Assembly (NCBI GenBank): GCA_949318235.1
Contig: OX439131.1
Span: forward strand, 49,043,422-49,107,421
DNA: 64,000 nucleotides
Source of the DNA: Ecdyonurus torrentis
Lineage: Eukaryota; Arthropoda; Insecta; Ephemeroptera; Heptageniidae
Reading direction: 5' to 3'
Shown here piece by piece: positions 23,931 to 32,700 of this stretch (positions within the stretch are counted from its first letter, which is position 1; each line of letters starts with the position of its first letter). The position numbers were made by a program, and so were the translations under genes. The notes under the pieces are model-generated. The model was not told where the DNA came from. It made no database searches and saw only the letters and a list, made by a program, of their open reading frames with translations.

Positions 23931-24445
23931 CCCTGCTAAAAATTCTTGGCCAAGACCTTGCAAGGTCTTGCAAGATGCTTCAAGATTGCAAGATCTTGAA
24001 CAAATGTTCAAGATCTTGACCTGTTTCTTGCAAGATATTTAAAAAATCTTGCAAGAATTTTCATGTTTCAAGAAATGTAATTCTTGAGGACCTTGAGGTA
24101 GAAAATCTCAAGACTGCAAGAAAAATCTTGCAAGATTTGAACAAAATCTTGCAAGAAAATTGTTCTTGATGATATTACCGATCTTGATGAAACTACTTCA
24201 AGACTGCAAGAAAAATCTTGCAAGATTGGAACAAAATCTTGCAAGATTTTTTTTTTTTTTTAAAACATTATCAATCTTGATGAATGTATATATACTTCAA
24301 GACTGCAAGATTAATCTTTCAAGATGTGATACAATCTTGCAAGATATTTTTTGGACTTTTAATAAATCTTGAAGTAAATAGTGTTTAAGACGAAAAGAAT
24401 TTTTCTTGCAAGATTTAGTCACAATCTTGCAAGACAAAACTTCAG

Positions 24446-24493
<48 letters not shown>

Positions 24494-25067
24494 TAAACTC
24501 ATATTGTATATAAATATCAATAATATAATAAAACTGATTCAATTTTCGTATTCCTCACCCCTTTTTACCCCTAAATACCAAATTTCATATTTTTAGGGGT
24601 TGAGGGTACTTGGCAGTACAAGTCCAAAGTAGTTACAATGTTATATAGTTCAAAACACCGATTATTAGTATGTCTGTTACAGAACTGCAGTGTTAGGACC
24701 GGCACCCATGCGATCACCGAAGTTAAGCAACGTTGATTGTGGACAGTAGTTGGATGGGTGTAAAAAAAATTAAAAATTAAAGCGTTTAAATTAATCCACC
24801 GCGAAAATATTTTTTTTAATTCTCTCTTTACATTTCATCACCAAAATGTTCACCAGCTAATGCGCTGCTTATTTATTTATTACAATTTAGGATTTTTAAA
24901 AAAAAAAGGTTCAAGATCTTGAACAAGATTTTTTGGTCAAGACCTTGCAAGATCTTGGACAAGACCTTGCAAGATCTTGACACAAGACCTTGCAAGGTCT
25001 TGACGAAAAATCTTGTCCAAGATCTTGCAAGGTCTTGCAAGGTCTTGGCCAAGAATTTTGAGCAGGG
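23931..25067. mobile_element. element E2 built from CTTGCAAGAT-type words
   Basis: Ends are inverted: CCCTGCTAAAAATTCTTGGC on the left and the inverse of CCCTGCTCAAAATTCTTGGC on the right, each running into CCAAGACCTTGCAAG. The left 490 bp and right 160 bp are dense in CTTGCAAG and CAAGATCTTG. The core holds a run of 43 A (24449-24491) and a 5S rRNA-derived fragment. Same design as E1. Confidence 0.65.
24692..24762 (+). pseudogene. 5S rRNA-derived fragment
   Basis: GATCACCGAAGTTAAGCAAC followed by GTTG, AGTAGTTGGATGGGTG matches the middle of eukaryotic 5S rRNA, including the box A, intermediate element and box C of its internal promoter. The first third and the end are missing or diverged, so it is not a working 5S gene. 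It may be a retroposed piece or the head of a 5S-derived SINE; a TTTACATTTCATC-type SINE body was not recognised downstream. Confidence 0.7.
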
Positions 25068-25545
25068 GAGCGTTGAGTTTGTTTACTTTTTATTTTTCAT
25101 TGTTGGAGCGCATTAGCCAATGAGCGTCGAGTATTGATTTTCAAAATATGATATTTTTAAAGCTAAAATAAATTAAATTTATAGCACACTGAGGGTTTTG
25201 AAAATTTAAACATAAAATCGCCATAAAATGAAGTTTGTTCTGTGAAAATTTCAATGCTGTAACTTCCTTTGTTCAATAGTTATGATGTTTCAAAATCGCG
25301 ATTTTTCCCATTACTTACGCGATTTTTCGTGATCAAAAAACCCCAACAAAGGGTGCGCGTATACTCCCCCCTTCTAGAGTACTCTAGGGGTGTTAAACAA
25401 TGATTTTCAACGCTAATTTACGAAACATTTGACTTTTTAGGCTGACACATTTTGGAAAAGAAAATTGTTTCTTAGCTCATTTTATGAACATTAAAATGTT
25501 ATAAAATAAAGTTTTACTACAACATTGCTATAGTTGCTACCGAAA

Positions 25546-25982
25546 TATAGAAATAAACCTATCACTGCCAGTTTTCTACAAAAGACAAGTTGTTTGTAGT
25601 TATTTTAAAGTTAAACTTGGATATTCTGTTGGTATATATTGTTAATTTTCCATCCTGACATGATTAACAGCTAGGTTTCCACATTTAATGCAAAATACAG
25701 AGATATATATTTACTATAGGTTGTAGCTGACGTTATTTGGAAGAGCCTTTAAACACAAACACACAATTCTGCAGTTTTTTAGGAATTGAAGTGTAATTGG
25801 AAAATTTCTAGTATCCCCTCTAAGAATTAAAAAAAGAAATAAATATACATAAAAACTTTTTAAATGTAAGTTTATTTAGCTTTTATTCTAAAATTTACTG
25901 CTTTTATATTATATAAAAATATATATTGTAATGATAAACCCCGATAAAAATAGCATTGTTTTGCAATAAGTTTACATATATA
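25546..25982. other. AT-rich spacer
   Basis: Nothing recognised. Confidence 0.4.
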
Positions 25983-26076
25983 TCATAGTTTAAATTCAGT
26001 AACTTGTTTCTTACTTTTCGTAAGAGCATCTTTAACCTTTTGTAGATTTTCGTACTGTTCGTTTACATTTACCTTT
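25983..26076 (-). other. possible terminal coding exon, unassigned
   Basis: On the minus strand, after a possible acceptor (ctatatatag, ending at 26077), codons read KVNVNEQYENLQ, then KVKDALTKSKKQVTEFKL and TGA at 25983-25985. The pattern looks like a charged coiled-coil C-terminus, but 30 codons is short and no upstream exon was found. Treat as a lead only. Confidence 0.22.
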
Positions 26077-27147
26077 CTATATATAGTGCTATTTATTCCC
26101 CTTCAATTCGCAATGTAATTCCTTTCATTTGTCTTCCCTCTACAACACCTTTAAATGAAAGGTATTAAAACGGACGAACCGATCAGAAATAATCAGGCGA
26201 TGTCTATTGATTCATGCCTTGCAGGTTGTTCATGAGCGATGTTGATAGCTATTGGCTCGCAAGTTAAATCAACCGGCACCAGATTTTAGAGGATTGGAGT
26301 ATCTTGTCAGAAAAAATTAAGCATTAAAGATTCATGTGAGGTCAGTTTCTTAGATTGCGTATTGTTCTCAGTTTATTTTTTCCCACTAAGCAAAAGAGAA
26401 GTTGCGGAGACTTATGCTATTAAGGACTTTTAGCAGATAAATTTCTGCAATATCTTAAAGCAAATTAAGGTATATTGATAGCAATTTTGGTGCGCCAAGA
26501 AGAAAAATGTGGTACTGAACAATCGGCCGGACAAGACAACGAAAAGAAGAACAAGTCGCCAGGAGTCAATGATGTATTAATAATATGTTAACCCTTGTTT
26601 TAAGCTTAAATCTTGATGTATATACATCTAGATGTATAAATAAAATTTCAATATAATTATAATCATATCGCTTATTATTTGTAAACTTACATATATTTCA
26701 GTAAATAATCTTTATACGTCAGTAAGGTTCTGTGTGTTACCTGATACCTAGAATCATGCTAAATCATACCCTCGCAGCCCTCGCTTTTCCTTTAAAGTGC
26801 TATAGCAAAAAAATATGAAAAATAGGAAAAGTTAATATATATATATACATTTATATATTGTATAAAAACAAAACAAGTATATACAAGTAATATTTTATAA
26901 TATATATTATGATTTCTTTTAATGATAAAGAATGTTAAAAATCATGCAGTTTACTTGAAGAATAAAATTGCAAAATTTAAAGAAATTTTTATGTTATGTC
27001 TTATCATGTTTATAGTATTATAACTATGAAATCAATTTACTAAAAACTATTTTGCACTGTTTTAATTATTTATATTATAAGCAAAATATAAAACATAACT
27101 TTTTATTTTGATTGGTAAAATATTTTGAGATTAAAAAAAAACTATTT
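26077..27147. other. AT-rich sequence, nothing firm
   Basis: Contains a short stretch of more balanced composition (26480-26580) with a 38-codon frame (QEEKCGTEQSAGQDNEKKNK) ending at TAA near 26591. No splice signals or homology support it as a gene. Confidence 0.3.
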
Positions 27148-27572
27148 CAAAGCCCTTGCCAACTTATTTTTTTCCATTTGTTATACTATACTGATAATTA
27201 CCATACTTTCATATCTAGAAATTAGACACCATTGCATTGATTTTAAATTTATTTTCGTTTGTTTTCCTATTTTGCGGTTATATCACGTATCTAACATCAT
27301 AATGTACCGCCGCCATTCACAGTCATCGCTCTAGTCACGTGGTAAATTTAGGCCCCTCCCTCAAGTTCATTATCCCTATCACGGCCCCATCGCTACATTC
27401 TGACGTCAAATACGTGATACTACCTCAAAATCGAAAATACACAAAAATAACTACATAAACTATAAAAATCAATGTGATTGAGTCTAATTCATGGATATTG
27501 TCATTCATGGAATGGTCATTATAAGTCTTGTATTCTAAATGATTAAAAAGTAAGTTGACAAAAGGGCTTTAA
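27148..27572. mobile_element. MITE family M6, copy 1
   Basis: Palindromic element of about 425 bp. The left end CAAAGCCCTTGCCAACTTA is inverted at the right end (TAAGTTGACAAAAGGGCTTT). The inner part has GGTTATATCACGTATCT mirrored by TACGTGATA. About 80-85 percent like copy 2 by eye. A terminal TTTAA suggests a TTAA target. Confidence 0.75.
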
Positions 27573-27577
27573 ATATA

Positions 27578-27580
27578 TAT

Positions 27581-27659
<79 letters not shown>

Positions 27660-27660
27660 C
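27578..27660. repeat. (TTTA)n microsatellite
   Basis: About 20 TTTA units directly after the M6 end. Confidence 0.95.
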
Positions 27661-27989
27661 TATTACTTTGCCCTACTACATACAATTCTTGAACATAAAG
27701 TTAAAAAAATTAAAACAGAAAATTATAATTAGTTAAAAAACAAAGTGGCAAGGACATATGTATACTGTAGCCCTATATAGCACCATAGCACCATACAGAT
27801 AAGTTTTTACACTTATGCGGCATACAATCCTGAAATTAGAACAATAAAATATAATATATAGAGATAATAACACTAAAAGTGATAGTAATACTATTAGGTA
27901 CGTGTTATGTTAGGTGTTATCGCAAGCAAAATATTTCATAGATGTTAACTAATGACTGAAATTTATGACTGATATATTACCCTGACGAT

Positions 27990-28500
27990 ATAAAAACAAT
28001 TATAGGGGATTTTAGACAAATTATTTATGGTTATTCTCATAATAGAAACGCTTATCCACGTGCTTTAAAGAAGCAATAAAAGTTGTGCTGGAGTTGCAAA
28101 AAACATATTTTAATATTAACTCACATTTTCAATCTACCTGAGCCTTCCTATCACTGCCTAACCTGCCCACCTGGAACACGCCTGGATGATCCAGGAATTT
28201 TGTTTAAACTGTAAGATCTCTTAGAAAAGTAGCCATGATAAGGACCGAGCAGGGACATATATTGTGCCGCAGGCAACAAAAAATGATATTCAACTTCGTA
28301 CCTTTTTGGGTAAAGTTGCAAATTTAGTATCCCTATAGGAAAATGTTCTTCATTTGCAAAATGTATATTTGGTAGTGATTAACCATTTAAATATATTTAT
28401 ATATTGCAATAAAAAAGTAGAAGTTACAAAAAAATTATACCTGTAATATTTTCATTTTCTGAATCTCCTGCAAGATCTCTTTACAAAATACATTATTTTT
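27990..28500. repeat. dispersed repeat, related to 35428-35730 and 39220-39425
   Basis: 27990-28200 resembles 39220-39425 (ACGCTTATCCACGTGCTTTA, GCAATAA, CCTGCCCACCTGGA). 28190-28500 resembles 35428-35730 (GGATCCAG(G/T)AATTTTGTTTAA, AAGGACCG, AGCAGGG, TGTGCCG). The GGATCCAG ends look like hAT termini. In this copy the two ends lie head to tail. Confidence 0.45.
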
Positions 28501-29140
28501 ATTTGATTTTTTAAAGTTAATTTGGTTGAGATAAAAGTATTCAAGAATGCAAATAATTTCACATTATTTTTATTATTAAATTTGTTAAAGCCATATATAC
28601 TTAAATTATATTAATGTAATATAGTAATTTTTAAACATAACATAACTCAACATTGCGCAAAACTCTTGGTCTGAAACAATAAGGATAACTGGTTTTTCAT
28701 GAATTGGCTTAATATTATTGAAAAAGAGAATTCATAGAAAAAATCTGTATTTGCACACTGTAAAAGAAGCATTAATTGATAAATGTCTAAAAAAAATTAC
28801 GGATTTTAGGTACGTTTTCTCTTTTATCTGTCGTTAAAATGGCCCTTTGAAAACATGTGTAGCATTAAAATATAATATATGCACAGAAAAATAGAACTCT
28901 GGTTTTTGTGTAGAAAGTTTACAATTGTTTAAGGATGGTTATATAAACATCTATATATTGCAATTGAAAAGCTTGACAATTAGAGGTTTTTAAAATAAAT
29001 TTAAGATATATTTTAATTATATAAAAAAAGTAATAAAACAATTGTAAATGTTAAATATTTATTTGTCTTGCACTTATATATTAACTATATTATGTTTTTT
29101 TAATAAAACTTATGTTTATTTTTTGTTTTGATTGTTACAG
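28501..29140. other. sequence upstream of the SecA-like gene
   Basis: AT-rich, with no open frame and no clear promoter motif. It probably includes the intron that ends at the acceptor ttgttacag (29132-29140). Confidence 0.4.
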
Positions 29141-29149
29141 ACATCAAAA

Positions 29150-29524
29150 ATGAGCTCCTTATCACGAAGATTGATATGTAGAAAATTAGTGTTTCTTTTG
29201 CTTACTACTGTGTTTTTTGGATGCAAACCTTGTCAAACAACAGTCGAAAATGTAAATTTACTTGGCGACACAAGCTGCATTGAACATCAAAATTTTTCTC
29301 TCGCAAGATGTTGGTTTTTTATGCTTATTCAAGCTAAGAACAAAATTAATTTAAAATGTAATGGGAAAAAAGGAAAATGGAAATCAAAAACTGCAAATGT
29401 AAATTTTGTACAGAAAAAATCAAATATAGCTGCATTTCAAACGTTCTTGGTAGTTATACAAATGTTACTTCTTCTCTCTGGAAATGTGGAACTTAATCCA
29501 GGACCAGTTGCTTCAACCGGAAAG
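29150..29524 (+). CDS. SecA-like gene, first coding exon: signal sequence and 2A-like motif
   Basis: Codes residues 1-125. A likely acceptor (gttacag, ending 29140) lies 9 bp before ATG 29150, so a 5' untranslated exon is expected upstream. Residues 1-26 (MSSLSRRLICRKLVFLLLTT...) look like a signal sequence. A second hydrophobic stretch at 94-109 (FQTFLVVIQMLLLLS) runs into GNVELNPGP (residues 111-119), a 2A-like ribosome-skipping motif; the break would fall between Gly118 and Pro119. The usual Asp of D(V/I)ExNPGP is Asn here. The donor AAG|gtattt at 29524/29525 is phase 0 and joins to 29761 across a 236-bp intron (acceptor ctatttcag). Unspliced, the frame stops 9 bp into the intron. Hydrophobic stretch plus 2A is a known layout in invertebrate LINEs and in sea-urchin NLR genes, where it switches targeting. 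Confidence 0.75.
29477..29509 (+). other. 2A-like ribosome-skipping motif SGNVELNPGPV
   Basis: Residues 110-120 of the spliced product. NPGP and the E two residues before it match the consensus. Asn112 (AAT) replaces the consensus Asp (GAT/GAC), which could lower skipping efficiency. Confidence 0.65.
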
Positions 29525-29760
29525 GTATTTTAATGTTTTTCATCATGATATTTTTTTAATTATAATATCAAAATTTTAATTTAATTTTGATTGCATTGTC
29601 ACTTATATTTTAAAATTTTTAAAATAGTTTAAAATATTTCAAATACTATATTTAATTAAAATAACATTAAAAATAACAAAATAAGTTATAAGTAATTTTT
29701 AGTGGCAAATTTTTTTTGATAAACAAGTTTAAAATGATAACATTAAAAATTCTATTTCAG

Positions 29761-32700
29761 GAATATATTTTCATCGAAGAGCTAGACTTTGCTTACAACA
29801 AGACTCATCTTTTAGAAGAATACAGTTCACTCAGGCATATCGTTTTCAATTCTAACTACCCACAGAATGTTACATTAATATCTGAACAAAAGTTTAATGA
29901 CTGTTATAATAAGTTTGTAAATTGTTTAGCGGACAACAATAACTATGATATAATCACTACAATAAAAAAATATATAAAATTAGATACCATTAGCAAGACC
30001 ACTAAATTTGCAGTAATTGTAAGCTTGCAAAACTTAGTGAAACTGAATAAAACGTCTTTAAATGCTTTAACATTAAGAATGGAAGAATCAATTAATTTTT
30101 CTTCCAAAATTTTAGGATTAGAACTATTTTACAGTTGTATGAATGAAAGTATCGAAAACAATGAAAGTTCATTGAATTTTCTTTTGACTAAATTTGATAC
30201 ATCTTTAAGCAAAATTATTAATATTTATGCATTAGATTATAACTGTGAATCACTGTTGCTTTGTTTAATATACAAGCAAACGTCTTTTAAATTTGATAAC
30301 AAAAATATGTTAATGATAATATATTTATTGTCTTTTAAGGAGAATGCTATTAGTACCATCAGGCGCAAAGAAAATCCTATTAGATCACTTCAAATAAATT
30401 GGATCTGGTCTTATTTTGATAACAAATGTTATAGTAGCATTGAAGGATGTGATATTGTTAGTAAAATTGTGGACATAGTAAATTATCACTTTCCAGAGAT
30501 GGTAAATAAATTATTGAAGACAGTCAAACTTAAATCTCCAACAACCGAAATTTTAGCTAATTTACGACTAATTTTTCAAATAAAAGATTTTGTTGCAATA
30601 AATTTTGATAATACTAATAATTTACCAATAAGCTCTAATGCAAAATTTTGTAATATTAAAAAAATATATGATGCGTTGACAAACAATTACCCAAGATTTA
30701 ATGTTTTAAATAACTACAAACAAAATGCGTTTACAGAAAAATTTAACACTAAATATTTTTATAACAAAAAAGACATAGAAGTAATTTTAAACAAGTTACT
30801 TTCTTTATACAAGAAAAAAATAATTATTAATGCACCACTTGGGATAAAAGACTATAAAAATTTAAGGAAAGTGATGTTTAATTTTTCAAGCACTAAAATT
30901 CCTACTCTCATACCCATTCAAGTAAGTACATGTCACTGGGTAGCTATAGTTTTAACATCACATAAAGAAAAAGAATTTGCCTTTTACAAAGATTCTTATG
31001 GCAACAATTGCTTTCAAAATGAGAGAAAATTTTTAAAATCATTTTTTTCAAAACATTTAAAAAACTTGACATTTTTCTCTCATCCTTCTCAGGAACAAAT
31101 ATATAAAGTCAACAGTGGTGTGCATGTTATTGCTAACCTTAATACAATGATAATGCATATTTTAAATAATTTTGACACATTTTATACCAATTTTGAATCC
31201 TGTGTTTTTTTATCTCATAATGAAATTTGCAGTCAAAGATATTACAATTATCCAGATCAACTAATTTTAGGTTACTACCAAAAATTTCAATCCAGTGACA
31301 TGATTTTTAATGAACTTGAAATAAAAAATAATGAAACTATGAAAGATGAGATAATACAAATCACTGAAAACCAAATACCATTAACAAATGAATTTAAATT
31401 AAATCCATTTATAATGAGTGAAATGTTTGAAAATTTTGTCACTTTGTTAAATAATGGCTGGGACTGTGAAAAAATTCTTTATTTAATTAATGTAGTTAAT
31501 AAAAACGAGGAGTTTCAAAAGAAAATGTCTAAAGTTCTACAAATATATTTAGATTACATGCCACAGGTAATAAACAAATTTAAATGTGCTGAATTTGCTT
31601 CATGTATTACTAACTTTGAACCTAATAATTGGGTATCAGAAATACATAAAAACATTTTGAGTGCTATTTTTAGGAAAGCCTACGAAAAAGATCAATCACA
31701 AATAATCAGTGAATTATTGGATGAAAATAAAGAAATACCTACTTATATTCGCAAGAATCTTTCAAAAGACATAGATAGCATAATTCAAAATCTTAAAAAA
31801 AAATCAGTTATGTTTCCTGATATAGCTACAATTGGAGAATGGAATGCAAGCTTAATAAAAAACTGGTCACTTAGGATAAAAAATTCAAGACGATTTTATA
31901 ATAATTTGACATTATTTGAAGAGATAGCGGTAGTTTATCGTGCTGTAGAAATTTCTTTAAATAAACAACCAAAAATTACTCAAATTGTTATGGTTTTGCT
32001 TATGATGTATGAAACACCTGACATAAAGGGAAAATTGGCTCAAATGAGCACGGGTCAAGGAAAGACTATTGCAATTGCAATGCTTGCAATTTTAAAAGTT
32101 CTAAGAGGACATACAGTTGATATTATAACAAGTTCACCTGAATTAGCAATGCCACAGTCTGCTGAAATGACCCCATTGTATGATTTATTTCATATTAGTG
32201 TAGCACACAATTCTGAAAATTTAGAAAACCAAAAAACTTGTTACGCAAATGATATAGTGTATGGTGAAGCATCTGATTTTCAAGCGGATATAATAAGAGA
32301 GAATTTTTTTTTCCAAAAAATAAAATTAAATAGAAAATGTAATGTTGCAATTGTTGATGAAGTTGATTCAATGTTAATTGATGGAAGCAATTACTTTGTT
32401 AAAATTTCATCTTATATGCCTGGAATGCAAAGCCTTAGAATGGTTATATTTAATGTATGGACACAGTTACAAATAGCTTCTAAGCAATTAGAAAGTCATT
32501 ATGGTTATGGTTATATTTTTTCAGAAAATATATCACAAGCGAACCAATTTGAGAGTAAAAAATGTGAACATCTCAAACAAGTTGTAAATAATGCACTAAG
32601 AAAATTATTATGTGATGATGAAGGTATAGTAGATACAGGTATGATGGAAATATATGAAAATGCTGACAAACCAAAGTTGTTAGTGCCAAATCATCTACGA

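Larger units (their letters stand above)
19209..25386. mobile_element. element B, 6.2-kb hAT-like insertion in element A
   Basis: Bounded by an 8-bp duplication GGGGTGTT (19201-19208 and 25387-25394); the empty site in the copy near 56270 has a single such sequence. Terminal inverted repeats begin TAGAGTACTCTAGAAGGGGG and extend, with an indel, for about 250 bp through the common GTAAGTAATGGGAAAAA segment. No transposase is visible inside, so it is non-autonomous. It carries the foldback at 20095-23215 and element E2. Confidence 0.7.
18709..25545. mobile_element. element A, split by a 6.2-kb insertion
   Basis: Left half 18709-19208 and right half 25387-25545 together align to the uninterrupted copy at 56106-56755 in reverse orientation. 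Shared landmarks are the terminal ACTTTAGGGTAG, the AATTGAGTT block, GTATGTTTTAC before the insertion point and ACG(C)TAATTTACG after it. The ancestral element is about 650 bp with terminal repeats like AAGGTACYACTTTAGGGTAGG. Non-coding. Confidence 0.65.
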
